Source: Streptomyces sp. A1277 (GTDB lineage Bacteria > Actinomycetota > Actinomycetes > Streptomycetales > Streptomycetaceae). From it: DNA of 64,000 nucleotides. The position numbers and the translations under genes were made by a program. Of this stretch, positions 34,223 through 43,634 are shown one piece after another (position 1 is the first letter of the stretch; each line of letters opens with the position of its first letter). The stretch spans positions 1-64,000 of the forward strand of contig NZ_SSBI01000018.1 in NCBI RefSeq assembly GCF_004795015.1, given 5' to 3'. The notes under the pieces were generated by a model. It worked only from the letters and a program-made list of their open reading frames with translations. It was not told the origin of the DNA and made no database searches.

Positions 34223-35469
34223 CCGCGCCCACGACCGAACCGACCGGCACCGGCAGCGACCAGGACCGCATCGTCCTCGATCCCTTCGTCACCGACCTCG
34301 CGGGCGAGAGCGCACGGCTGTACGCGGCGGGCCCGCTCGCCCGCGTCGAACTGCCGGGCGGCGTGCCCGTCTACAGCGTCACCCACTACGCCGAGGCGAA
34401 GGCGCTGCTCACCGACAGCCGCCTGGTCAAGGACATCAACGTGTGGGGCGCCTGGCAGCGCGGCGAGATCCCGCTCGACTGGCCGCTGATCGGCCTGGTC
34501 AACCCGGGCCGCACCATGCTCACCGCCGACGGCGCCGAGCACCGCAGGCTGCGCGGCCTGGTCGCGCAGGCGCTGACCGTGCGGCGGGTGGAGCGGCTGC
34601 GCGAGGGCATCGAGGCCCGCACGAAGGAGCTGCTGGACCGGCTCGAACAGCACGCGGCGGGCGAAACGGTCGACCTGAAGGCCGAGTTCGCCTACCCGCT
34701 GCCGATGAACGTGATCAGCGAGCTGATGGGCATCGACTCCGCCGACCTGCCCCGGATGAAGGAACTCTTCGACAAGTTCTTCTCCAACATGACGCCCCGC
34801 TCCGAGGTGCCGCAGATGATGGCGGACATCCACACGCTCTTCTCGCGCATCCTGGACGAGAAGAAGCAGTCCCCGGCCGACGACCTGACCGGCGCGCTGC
34901 TGGTGGCCTCCGAGGACGGGGACCACCTCACCGACGACGAGATCCTCAACACCCTGAAGCTGATCATCGCGGCCGGTCACGAGACGACGATCAGTCTCAT
35001 CGTGAACGCCGTCGTGGCGCTCCAGAGCCACCCGGAGCAGCGGCGCGCGGTGCTGGCCGGCGAGGTGGGCTGGGACGGGGTGATCGAGGAGACGCTGCGC
35101 TGGTCGGCGCCGACCTCGCACATCCTGATCCGGTTCGCCACCGAGGACATCGCGGTCGGCGACCGGGTGCTGCCGAAGGGCGAGGGGATCATGATCTCGT
35201 TCGCGGCCATCGCGCACGACGAGGAGCAGTGGGGGGAGACGGCGACCGAGTTCGACGTCACCCGCTCCCCCAACCGCCACATCTCCTTCGGCCACGGCCC
35301 GCACGTCTGCCCGGGCGCCGCGCTGTCCCGCCTGGAGGCGTCGGTCGCACTGCCCGCGCTGTACGCCCGCTTCCCGGACCTGGCGCTGGCCGTCCCGGCG
35401 GGCGAGCTGCGCAACAAGCCGATCGTCACGCAGAACGACCTGTACGAACTCCCGGTCACCCTGCGCTGA
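34219..35469 (+). CDS. Cytochrome P450, CYP154-like
   Basis: 416-aa P450 with all hallmarks: I-helix AAGHETT, K-helix EETLR (ExxR), and heme loop FGHGPHVCPGAALSRLE. The start NPGRTMLTADGAEHRRLRGL region is typical of bacterial class I P450s. It follows the CYP157-like gene with an ATGA overlap, the pairing known for Streptomyces conservons. CYP154 members hydroxylate macrolides or steroids in vitro; the natural substrate is unknown. A 24-bp tandem repeat begins at its stop codon. Confidence 0.9.
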   Translation: MTAPTTEPTGTGSDQDRIVLDPFVTDLAGESARLYAAGPLARVELPGGVPVYSVTHYAEAKALLTDSRLVKDINVWGAWQRGEIPLDWPLIGLVNPGRTMLTADGAEHRRLRGLVAQALTVRRVERLREGIEARTKELLDRLEQHAAGETVDLKAEFAYPLPMNVISELMGIDSADLPRMKELFDKFFSNMTPRSEVPQMMADIHTLFSRILDEKKQSPADDLTGALLVASEDGDHLTDDEILNTLKLIIAAGHETTISLIVNAVVALQSHPEQRRAVLAGEVGWDGVIEETLRWSAPTSHILIRFATEDIAVGDRVLPKGEGIMISFAAIAHDEEQWGETATEFDVTRSPNRHISFGHGPHVCPGAALSRLEASVALPALYARFPDLALAVPAGELRNKPIVTQNDLYELPVTLR

Positions 35470-35554
35470 CGGCGGCCCGTACGGGGCAACTGGCGGCGGC
35501 CCGTACAGGGCAACTGACAGCGGCCCGTGCGGGGCACTGACGGCGGTCCGTACG
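35468..35554. repeat. 24-bp tandem repeat after the conservon
   Basis: Three and a half copies of a unit containing GCGGCCCGTACGGGGCAACT (35468-35491, 35492-35515, 35516-35538, partial to 35554). Each has a CCGTACGG-like palindromic core. They start at the P450 stop codon and may vary in number. Confidence 0.8.
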
Positions 35555-35615
35555 AATGTTCCTCCCACGACCACGAGTCGGGACCCCCGTCTCATCCGAC
35601 GGACAGGGTGCGTAG

Positions 35616-36764
<1,149 letters not shown>

Positions 36765-36780
36765 CCCGTACGCCCCGGAA

Positions 36781-36816
36781 CGGCCCTGCGCACCGTCGAG
36801 GTGTGCAGGGCCGTTT
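36781..36816 (+). terminator. Intrinsic terminator of serC
   Basis: CGGCCCTGCGCACC (36781-36794) pairs with GGTGTGCAGGGCCG (36800-36813), with one wobble and a 5-nt loop. TTT follows. It begins 16 bp past the serC stop. Confidence 0.85.
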
Positions 36817-36931
36817 CTGCTTCACACGGCTTCTGCTTCACTCGACCGAGTGGCATATGCCAGAAACACGGTCGGCGGCCGTTCCGCCCTACGATGGTGG
36901 TCTCGACACCAGCCATTCCAGGGGGCCCGCA

Positions 36932-37558
36932 ATGTCTGCAGCAGCGGTCGAGCGCCCCTGTGACGATGGCCCGGAGCCCCTGCTCGTCACGGCCAACAGG
37001 CTCGCGGAGCAGCATCCCGGCTATCGCGTCGAGATCATCGCAGGCGTCATCACCGTGGCCCCGCCCCTGGACGGCCCGCACGCGGACGCGCTGACCACGC
37101 TCATGATCCCGTTCCTCGCCGCAGGACTTCATGGCACCGAGTCGAGAGTCCTCCAGGGCATCGGCCTGTGGCTGCCGGGCGGTCCGGAGGACTACGCGAT
37201 CCCCGACCTGGCCCTGGTCGACGCGGATTTCGATGAGCACCTGATCGAGAACAACAGCTACGATCCGGCCGTCTTCCGCCTCGTTCTGGAGGTCACCTCC
37301 AGCAACTACAACAGCGACCTGCGGCACAAGGTCTCCGCGTACGCCGAGGCGAAGGTCCCCGTCTACGTGATCCTCGACCGCAAGCACGGCCGCGTCCACG
37401 TCCTGACGGAACCGCTGGGCGGCTCGTACGACCGCCACGAGGTCTACGCCCCCGGCCAGCAGGCGCCGCTCCCCGCCTCGATCGGTGCCGAGGTGAACCT
37501 CGATGTCGCCGAGCTGATCAAGGCGGGCCGGGTCCAGTCCCGCACGTCCGAAGCCTGA
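36932..37558 (+). CDS. Uma2 family (PD-(D/E)XK) restriction-endonuclease-like protein
   Basis: 208-aa Uma2/DUF820 protein. The nuclease core is recognisable: YAIPDLALVDADF, FRLVLEVTSSNYNSDLRHKVSAYAEAKVPVYVILDRKHGRVHV, with Asp, Glu and Lys in the expected order. Many paralogues exist in Streptomyces and their function is unknown. The ATG at 36932 has a weak GGGGG upstream. The gene follows the serC terminator and stands alone. Confidence 0.9.
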   Translation: MSAAAVERPCDDGPEPLLVTANRLAEQHPGYRVEIIAGVITVAPPLDGPHADALTTLMIPFLAAGLHGTESRVLQGIGLWLPGGPEDYAIPDLALVDADFDEHLIENNSYDPAVFRLVLEVTSSNYNSDLRHKVSAYAEAKVPVYVILDRKHGRVHVLTEPLGGSYDRHEVYAPGQQAPLPASIGAEVNLDVAELIKAGRVQSRTSEA

Positions 37559-37561
37559 GGC

Positions 37562-38068
37562 TCACCCCCCGCCCAGCCGCCACCGCTCCTCGCCGTCCTC
37601 CCACTCCCCGGTCCGCTCCAGACCGGCCCCTGCGGCCACGGCGGCGGACGCGGCGTGCTCGGGGTGGATGTGGGCGACGACGGTCCGTACGCCGGTTGCG
37701 CGCAGGTGGGCGACCAGGGCCCGGGCGGCTTCCCGGGCGTACCCCCGCCCCTGCCACTCCACCCCCACCACCCAGGCGATCTCGGCCCGCCCGCCGCGCA
37801 CGGTGGCCTGCACATAGCCGATCAGCCGGCCCGTCCCCCGCTCCCGCAGCACCCAGTTCCACCACAGCTCGCCGGGGTCAGGCGAACCGGCGGTCTGCCG
37901 TACGTACCGCGCCCGCAGGGTCTCGACGGTCTCCGGGGCGCCTCCCGTGAAGGCGTGCAGGGCGGGGTCGGCCAGCACGGCGGCCATCTCGTCCGCGTGC
38001 TCCACCCGCAGGGGCAGGGCGTCGAGGCGGGGCGTGGTGAAGGGGGCGGGGCGGCGGCCGGTCGTCAT
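37562..38068 (-). CDS. GNAT family N-acetyltransferase
   Basis: 168-aa acetyltransferase. RLIGYVQATVRGGRAEIAWVVGVEWQGRGYAREAARALVAHL holds the acetyl-CoA loop (WQGRGYA). HIHPEHAASAAVAAGAGLERTG is the usual C-terminal strand-helix. It is convergent with the Uma2 gene, 3 bp apart. The substrate is unknown. Confidence 0.9.
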   Translation of the reverse strand: MTTGRRPAPFTTPRLDALPLRVEHADEMAAVLADPALHAFTGGAPETVETLRARYVRQTAGSPDPGELWWNWVLRERGTGRLIGYVQATVRGGRAEIAWVVGVEWQGRGYAREAARALVAHLRATGVRTVVAHIHPEHAASAAVAAGAGLERTGEWEDGEERWRLGGG

Positions 38069-38149
38069 GGACCGGGGACCTTACGCGAAACGGCGGCCGG
38101 GCGGCGGCTCCTCGGATGACACCGGCCCGTACCGGAGCACCATGGAGGT

Positions 38150-38545
38150 ATGGATACGATCCCGCAGCTGAAGCCCTACGTGAAGCAGTACACCGTCCTG
38201 CTGAGCACGCGGCGGCAGGACGGGACGCGCGCCTACACCCCGGTGCACATCGCGGTCGAGGGCGACCACGCCTACATCCGTACGTTCTCCTCGGCCTGGA
38301 AGGTGGAGCGGATGCGCAACCACCCGGTGGTGCGGATCGGCCCGTGCACCGTACGGGGCCGGCCCACGGGACCGCAGACCGAGGCGCACGCGCGCCTCCT
38401 CCCGGCCGGTTCGAAGGAGGACACGCACGCGGCCCGGATGCTGTCCCGGAAGTACCCGGCCACGCAGGGGGTGCTCGTCCCGCTCACGCACCGGATCAAG
38501 CGGGACAGGACCCTGCACTACGAGATCCGGCCGCTGGACGCCTGA
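38150..38545 (+). CDS. PPOX-class F420-dependent oxidoreductase
   Basis: 131-aa split-barrel protein of the pyridoxamine-oxidase-like F420 group. It starts KPYVKQYTVLLSTRRQDGTRAYTPVHIAVEGDHAYIRTF and continues KVERMRNHPVVRIGPCTVRGRPTG. It probably uses F420H2 to reduce small organic compounds. It is 4 bp from the convergent secreted-protein gene. Confidence 0.88.
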   Translation: MDTIPQLKPYVKQYTVLLSTRRQDGTRAYTPVHIAVEGDHAYIRTFSSAWKVERMRNHPVVRIGPCTVRGRPTGPQTEAHARLLPAGSKEDTHAARMLSRKYPATQGVLVPLTHRIKRDRTLHYEIRPLDA

Positions 38546-38549
38546 GCGC

Positions 38550-39539
38550 TCACTCCTTGCGGCGCCGCCTGCCGAGGAAGAGCAGCAGCCCGATCCCGGC
38601 GAGGACGGCGACGCCGGTCAGCGTGGTCCCCTTCACCGGCACCCCGTCGCCGCCGGCCGCGTCCTTCACCCCGCCTGCCCGGTGGGTGGCTCCGCCCCCG
38701 CCGCCGTCCCCGGTCTTCGGCAGGTCCACCCGCACGACACGGCTCTCCTCGCCCTCGGAGCCGTACATCAGGGCGGAGCCGTCCGCCGTGTACGTCACCG
38801 ACTCGGACTGCGGGAGGAGGGGCGATTCGACGGGGTAGTCCTTGCCGAGCCGGCCCTTCGCGAAGGCGTAGCCGCGTGCGCTGAAGTAGGAGCGCAGGAC
38901 CAGCTCCCTGCCGTCCGGGGAGAACGCCCCGTCCGTCACCCACGGCACCTCGCCGACCCGCCGGAAGACGTTGACGGCGCCCGCCGTCAGCTTCGCGGGC
39001 CCTTCGTAGAGGCCCCCTCCCTCCTCGTTCTTCGACGCGATGTAGACGCGGCCGGTTTTGGGGTGGACCATCAGCGCCTCCGCGTTGCGCGGACCGTCGG
39101 CGTACTTGACGTCGAACTGCGTGGCCCGGACCGTCGCGTCCCGCAGCACCTTCGGCTCGGGGAAGCGGTAGATCCAGACGTGGTCCCAGCTGCCATTGAG
39201 GTTGTCGCCGATGTCGCCGACGTACAGGTTCCCGTCCGGGCCGAGCGAGATGGCCTCGACGTCACGCGGGGCGCCGACGCCCTTCATGGTGATCGTCGCG
39301 ACGGTCTTCCCGGTGCGGGAGTCGACGGCGAAGACGTACGGGCCGTCGTCGCTGTCGTTGTGCGTCCAGTAGATCCCCGGGTGGGCGCGGCTCGCGGCGA
39401 GGCCGCTGGACTCGGTGATCCGGGGGTCCTCGATCGTGAAGGTCCGATCGGCCCCGTCGTCGTCGGCCACGGCGGGCGCCGCCGCGGCGAGGGAGAGCAG
39501 CGCGGCGGCGCCTAGGACGGTCAGTCGGTACGAACGCAT
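38550..39539 (-). CDS. Secreted/membrane-anchored beta-propeller-like protein
   Basis: 329-aa exported protein. A signal peptide (MRSYRLTVLGAAALLSLAAAAPAVA) precedes a repeat region with beta-propeller character: GPDGNLYVGDIGDN, HPKTGRVYIASKNE, DGSALMYGSEGEE. The C-terminus has one membrane segment and an RRRRKE tail. An LPKTG motif occurs about 38 residues before that segment, which is farther than in true sortase substrates. The ATG at 39539 was chosen for the signal peptide. It is divergent from the SGNH hydrolase. Confidence 0.83.
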   Translation of the reverse strand: MRSYRLTVLGAAALLSLAAAAPAVADDDGADRTFTIEDPRITESSGLAASRAHPGIYWTHNDSDDGPYVFAVDSRTGKTVATITMKGVGAPRDVEAISLGPDGNLYVGDIGDNLNGSWDHVWIYRFPEPKVLRDATVRATQFDVKYADGPRNAEALMVHPKTGRVYIASKNEEGGGLYEGPAKLTAGAVNVFRRVGEVPWVTDGAFSPDGRELVLRSYFSARGYAFAKGRLGKDYPVESPLLPQSESVTYTADGSALMYGSEGEESRVVRVDLPKTGDGGGGGATHRAGGVKDAAGGDGVPVKGTTLTGVAVLAGIGLLLFLGRRRRKE

Positions 39540-39597
39540 GGCACAAGTGTCCATCGTCACGTACCGGGCCGTATCCAAGATCCGCCATGATGGCGCC

Positions 39598-40323
39598 ATG
39601 CGTTTCATGTGTGTCGGCGATTCCATGACCATCGGGCGCGCCGGCGACTTCACGTGGCGCTACCGCATGTGGCAGCACCTGTCGACGTCCCTCGACGGCC
39701 CCTTCGCACTCGTCGGCCCGCGCACGGAGCTGCACGACACCGAAACGGGCACCCCGGCCTCCTCCGCGTACGCCGCCGAGGACTTCCCGCTCCCCGCCCG
39801 CCGCCACCTGGCCGGCTGGGGTGAGGGCTGGCTGCACATGGCCCCGGTGATCGCGGACACCGTGGCCGAGCACCGCCCGGACGTCCTGCTCGTCTCGCTC
39901 GGCCTGATAGACCTCGGCTTCTACACCGACAGCGAGCAGACCGCGCTGAACGCCCGCGCCTTCCTGACCGCCGCCCGCACGGCGAACCCGCACATCCGGT
40001 GCGTCCTGCTCCCCGTCATCCCGAACATCCGCGCCGAGACGGACGCCCCCTTCGCCGCCGAGTGCGCCCGCTTCAACGAACTCCTCGCCAAGGCGGTGGC
40101 GGACCTGGACACCCCGACCTCCCCCCTCCTCCTGGCCTCGCACCCACCCGGCTACGACATCCACACCGACACCTACGACGGCACCCACCCGGGCCCCACC
40201 GGCGAACACCACCTGGCCGCCGCCTTCGCCGACGCGATGCACCAGGCGTGGGAGGTGGGCGGGGCGTACACGGGGGCGGTAGGGCGGCCGGTTCCGGAGG
40301 CGGCTACTTCAGGAAGCCGGTGA
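39598..40323 (+). CDS. SGNH/GDSL-type hydrolase
   Basis: 241-aa SGNH hydrolase. Catalytic Ser in MCVGDSMTIG (block I), Gly in VSLGLIDLG, Asn in LPVIPNIRAE-like block III, and Asp/His in DTYDGTHPGPTGEHHLA (block V). There is no signal peptide, so it is probably cytoplasmic. The start codon is only 58 bp from the divergent gene. It marks the left boundary of the lower-GC accessory region. Confidence 0.88.
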   Translation: MRFMCVGDSMTIGRAGDFTWRYRMWQHLSTSLDGPFALVGPRTELHDTETGTPASSAYAAEDFPLPARRHLAGWGEGWLHMAPVIADTVAEHRPDVLLVSLGLIDLGFYTDSEQTALNARAFLTAARTANPHIRCVLLPVIPNIRAETDAPFAAECARFNELLAKAVADLDTPTSPLLLASHPPGYDIHTDTYDGTHPGPTGEHHLAAAFADAMHQAWEVGGAYTGAVGRPVPEAATSGSR

Positions 40324-40560
40324 GGCCACCGCCCACCCAGAAACCACTTTGACCTGCTGTTTTTCCAGCACTCTGGGCTGCCTGGCCGATGCGCTTCGCT
40401 TCATATGGCGGATTCTTAGTGTCGTCGGATTCAGCCTCTGCGTAGTGCATGTGCTGCACCGACCTCCGTACCCCCGTTTCTTAGGTGCAGCGCCGCATGC
40501 CAGCGCACTGTGTCTGAAATCGTGGCTCGCGCTGGAACCGTATCGGAAAGGGAAGACAGC
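40324..40560. other. Intergenic start of the lower-GC accessory patch
   Basis: No gene is supported. A 71-codon frame (40349-40564) from a TTG is hydrophobic but has no ribosome site and covers the next gene's start. Base composition drops here relative to the flanks. Confidence 0.35.
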
Positions 40561-40839
40561 ATGACCGCCGGCAAGGGGTACCCAAAAGGGTTACTGAAAG
40601 TTCCGACAGTCACAACAGATGCTTGGGCCTCCCAGCACGAGGCCGCCCGCATCCTGGGTGTCTCGGTAGGAAAAATTGGCGTACTGATAGCAACGGATCA
40701 CTTGACGCCCGCCCACAACCCTGCCGGGGAGGCGGGAGTGACCAGGGTCAGCCTGTTCGAAGAAGTCGATTGGCGTACAACGGCGACGATATCCAAAAAG
40801 ATGCGACGACTTTTCAAGGATTCCATCAAGTTCATGTAG
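40561..40839 (+). CDS. Small helix-turn-helix (excisionase-like) protein
   Basis: 92-aa protein. WASQHEAARILGVSVGKIGVLIATDHL is a MerR/excisionase-like HTH, followed by basic HNPAGEAGVTRVSLFEEV and a lysine-rich end. The ATG at 40561 has GAAAGGGAAG upstream. Codon use is less GC3-biased than in neighbours. Proteins like this accompany integrated elements, but no integrase is next to it. Confidence 0.68.
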   Translation: MTAGKGYPKGLLKVPTVTTDAWASQHEAARILGVSVGKIGVLIATDHLTPAHNPAGEAGVTRVSLFEEVDWRTTATISKKMRRLFKDSIKFM

Positions 40840-40926
40840 AGCTACCTGAAAGAGCTCCTAGCGCGGTCATGCTGAAACAACCTGATCGGCCGTGACGCAA
40901 TGCGCCACCAAACTTCGAGAGGGCTT

Positions 40927-41460
40927 GTGAAATACAAAGACTTCAAGGACGACATCTCGGGAGCTTCGTGGAACTCGCCCGCGAAGACCGAAGCGGTTTA
41001 CTCGAGAGTGCAAACGCCACTCGGCGAGATCACACTGGTTCGCGGCCCGTCCAGCACTCGTACCCCAGTCGCCCTGGCCGACGGTTGGGAGGATTGGGTC
41101 GTCTCCCTGGCAGGGGTTGCCGAGGCAAGGGTCTGGGACCTGGGCGCACCCATCTATGTAGGTCGAAAGCGTCTGGTAGCCGGAGCAGCGGGAGAGTTCA
41201 ACGGGGCAGGGTTCAACATCCGCACCCATTCACCGTTTCGTCGATCCGCCAGGATTGTTTCGTTTGACGGCCTCGGGATCACATTCACCGTTCGCGGCAT
41301 AAAGGTCCACGTCCATGAAGGTGGCAACTGTATAGCGACAAGCACTGTGGGCGATTGGGACATCATCGCACCCTCAGTCGCAGGAGTTATCAGCATATGC
41401 CTATCCGTATGGGCCGGCATGGCCCACTTCCTGCAGACCCCCGTCTTCAGAATGCTCTGA
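40927..41460 (+). CDS. Hypothetical protein with C-terminal membrane segment
   Basis: 177-aa protein that I do not recognise. It is soluble for about 130 residues, then has a hydrophobic stretch near the end (IIAPSVAGVISICLSVWAGMAHF). The GTG at 40927 is preceded by GAGAGGG; a longer frame begins at 40900. Codon use is mixed and atypical for this chromosome. It may be cotranscribed with the HTH gene 87 bp upstream. Confidence 0.6.
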   Translation: MKYKDFKDDISGASWNSPAKTEAVYSRVQTPLGEITLVRGPSSTRTPVALADGWEDWVVSLAGVAEARVWDLGAPIYVGRKRLVAGAAGEFNGAGFNIRTHSPFRRSARIVSFDGLGITFTVRGIKVHVHEGGNCIATSTVGDWDIIAPSVAGVISICLSVWAGMAHFLQTPVFRML

Positions 41461-41488
41461 CGGAGGGCGACATTACTAATCCCGAACT

Positions 41489-41659
41489 TCATGATGGTCC
41501 GTCGGGTTTCTTGGGCAAACCGTTTCCGTCGTTCGGGCTGGCGGCGACCAGGCCGATGGCCCGGCTGTCGTGTCGGTGGGAGGCGAACAGCTCGACCTCG
41601 CCGCGAACGGCACCGGAGCTAATACTTCCGTTGGACCAGGGGTGGAAGTCTCCGGAGAG
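41489..41659 (-). pseudogene. Gene remnant (3' end) of unknown family
   Basis: A 56-codon frame without start codon (preceded by TGA) encodes LSGDFHPWSNGSISSGAVRG... and ends PKKPDGPS. Its codons are strongly GC3-biased, like native genes and unlike the neighbouring small ORFs. It reads like the C-terminal piece of a lost protein. The rest of 41461-41818 shows nothing else. Confidence 0.35.
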
Positions 41660-41818
41660 TCACGAGTGTCACCTCCTTGTCTGTAGGAGCTGGCATTGGG
41701 GCCGAAGTGGGTACGCAAAGCTCGTACAGCACTATGATCAGACGCCTCTTCACCTGGTGAATTCGGCGATCACATGAGGCGCATGGGCGCTTTGTCCCGC
41801 ACGCCCCCGGAGGCAAAA

Positions 41819-42085
41819 ATGTACGAGATGATCCTTGCGGCTCGAACCTCGCACTCCGTGAACTACGGAGAGCTCATCGGAGGAGTTCTCGTGGCCGTGA
41901 TCGGCTCGCTCCTTGCGTTCAACGTTCGAGGCTGCGCCGAGGCAGTCGCCGACTTCTTGGGGGAAAGAATATTTTCGGCCTTCTACCGCAATGACATCAT
42001 CCTGAGGATTCCGGCCGGATTCGCCACGATAATGGGTACCGCATTCGCTTTCATAAACATAAAAATCCTACTCTTTGGGTTCTAG
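41819..42085 (+). CDS. Small two-segment membrane protein, hypothetical
   Basis: 88-aa protein. Two hydrophobic segments (LIGGVLVAVIGSLLAF and FATIMGTAFAFINIKILLF) are separated by a short loop. GGAGG lies 5-6 nt before the ATG at 41819. Family unknown. Its lower GC fits the adjacent small genes. Confidence 0.6.
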   Translation: MYEMILAARTSHSVNYGELIGGVLVAVIGSLLAFNVRGCAEAVADFLGERIFSAFYRNDIILRIPAGFATIMGTAFAFINIKILLFGF

Positions 42086-42228
42086 GAGCGATAGCGAAGG
42101 GGGGAAATACCGAGTATGCCCGATGGGCACTCAACGGTGGCCATGCACGCATAAACAGCATCGTAACTGGCCCCCGACAAGGTGGGCTTCCGCTGCGGTG
42201 GAGATATAGCCGACTGTTCAAGTAAAAC

Positions 42229-42268
42229 GTTGACGGGGTGACGTCGCGAAAACGTCACCCCGCTCAAC
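42229..42268. other. Strong hairpin before a small membrane-protein gene
   Basis: CGGGGTGACGT (42234-42244) pairs with ACGTCACCCCG (42252-42262). GTTG and CAAC extend the stem after a small bulge. No T-run follows, so it may be a terminator of Streptomyces type or an RNA control element 22 bp before the TTG at 42290. Confidence 0.5.
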
Positions 42269-42289
42269 CTTACAGCGTGAGGAATAGAA

Positions 42290-42601
42290 TTGAACAAAGG
42301 GTTTTGTTCAACAAGAAACCATATAGCAGTCGACAGGGAGCGAAGCATCGGCGGGCCTCCACAGAAACTGTCAATCTGGCAAGTCATGGGCGCCTGCCGC
42401 GCCAGTCTCGCCTTCTGGTGCATAGCGGCAGCGATCTTGAGCTTGCTTCTGAACTGGAAGGCACCAATTCTTCTGGTCGGCATATTCTTTTCAATTTTTC
42501 TATTGGCTTCTACATCCAGGCGCGTAAAAGGACACACCGCTAGATGCAGCTTGCTCGGTGCACTCACCAGCACCCTACGCATCGCCAATCTAGTTACATA
42601 A
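42290..42601 (+). CDS. Small membrane protein, hypothetical
   Basis: 103-aa protein with two hydrophobic segments (ASLAFWCIAAAILSLLL and APILLVGIFFSIFLLAS), then a basic stretch STSRRVKGHT. The TTG start has GAGG about 7 nt upstream. I do not recognise a family. Codons are atypical for the chromosome, a sign of transfer. Confidence 0.5.
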   Translation: MNKGFCSTRNHIAVDRERSIGGPPQKLSIWQVMGACRASLAFWCIAAAILSLLLNWKAPILLVGIFFSIFLLASTSRRVKGHTARCSLLGALTSTLRIANLVT

Positions 42602-42998
42602 GACTTCTGACTGCCCTTTAGTTCAGCTGATTTACACCTATCGGAATCCCGCAATTCCTGGCGGGAGGCAACTTCGACACTATGGCTCACGTTGGTCGGA
42701 GTTGGCGTAATGGCTATTGGATTCGCCACGGCCAGTCGATCTAACGTAAGGATCGTACAGAACTTTTTCCCTGCCTCTCAGAGTTCCACTGATTGCCGCC
42801 GCATTCCACGCGCTACCGCATGGCTGCTTGAAGTAAATTTTCCACGAGTCGTGACGGACCGCGCCGACGGAAATCGGAATTAATCGGGCCGAGTTCCATG
42901 TAGCGAATCGGACGGATCGTTGGTGTAAGCAGAGCGCTGCTGGACCCTGCCTACGCTCACTCCATGAACCAGCGTGGCCACGCGCCCCCCGCGCCCCC
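42602..42998. other. Region with a possible small membrane ORF
   Basis: A frame at 42692-42883 (63 codons, TTG start) begins with the hydrophobic VGVGVMAIGFA. The open frame extends upstream to about 42616 without ATG. No ribosome site is seen. It could be a remnant. The rest is non-coding as far as I can tell. Confidence 0.3.
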
Positions 42999-43634
42999 TC
43001 ACATTCGGCTGGGGAACGCCTCGTCCTGCGTAGGCACCGTCAAGTGGCCCGTCGTCAGGGCGTCCAGGACGTCGTCCAGGCGGAGGTAGCGGCCCTGTTT
43101 GATGCTCGGGGTGATGTTGGCGATCCTGCCGGCCTCGCGGAGGTGGAAGATCGTCCAGGGCGTCCCGAAGGTGTCCAGCCGTTCGCCGTCGCGCAGGATG
43201 GCGCGGGTTCGGGGGCTCGCGGGGCGGGTTCCGTCGATCTGCTGGTTGACCGTCTCGACCGCGTCGACCCCGAAGACCAGGCCCTCGCCGCCCCGCTGGT
43301 ACATGACCAGCATCTTGGGGCGCGCGAGCCCCACATGCGCGCCGCTGCCCAGTTGGCACACGTACGCCCCGTGCGCCTTCAGATCCGCCATGGTCCGGGC
43401 GTTCGCGGGCACGATCACCGCGTGCTCCTGGAGGGAGCGGAACCAGGCCAGGGCGGGCGCCTCGTGCCACACCAGTTTGCCGCGGTTGCGGTAGGCGGGG
43501 GCGGCGAGGAGGCCCCGTGCCGCCATCCGCTCGGCGCCGCGTGGGGGCCGCCCCACCAGGGACCCGAAGTCGGCCCGTGTGATGACCTCGGGCAGCCCCT
43601 CGAACCAGGCCGTCGAACCCTCGTTGCCGCTCAT
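42999..43634 (-). CDS. Hypothetical protein, coupled to an XRE/cupin regulator
   Basis: 211-aa protein not recognised by me. It contains WFEGLPEVITRADFGSLVGRPPRGAERMAARGLL at the N-terminus, which may be a small DNA-binding or adaptor region. GQGRYLRLDDVLDALTTGHL-like sequence lies near the end. The ATG at 43634 overlaps the stop of the XRE/cupin gene (ATGA), so the two form one operon. GC3 is normal again from here on. Confidence 0.75.
   Translation of the reverse strand: MSGNEGSTAWFEGLPEVITRADFGSLVGRPPRGAERMAARGLLAAPAYRNRGKLVWHEAPALAWFRSLQEHAVIVPANARTMADLKAHGAYVCQLGSGAHVGLARPKMLVMYQRGGEGLVFGVDAVETVNQQIDGTRPASPRTRAILRDGERLDTFGTPWTIFHLREAGRIANITPSIKQGRYLRLDDVLDALTTGHLTVPTQDEAFPSRM

Noticed and set aside
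38550..38660. Sortase anchor (LPKTG) in the beta-propeller-like protein
   Set aside because: The motif is about 38 residues from the membrane segment rather than next to it, so sortase processing is unlikely.
40349..40564. 71-codon hydrophobic ORF
   Set aside because: TTG start without ribosome site, Cys/Leu-rich, and it overlaps the better HTH gene start.
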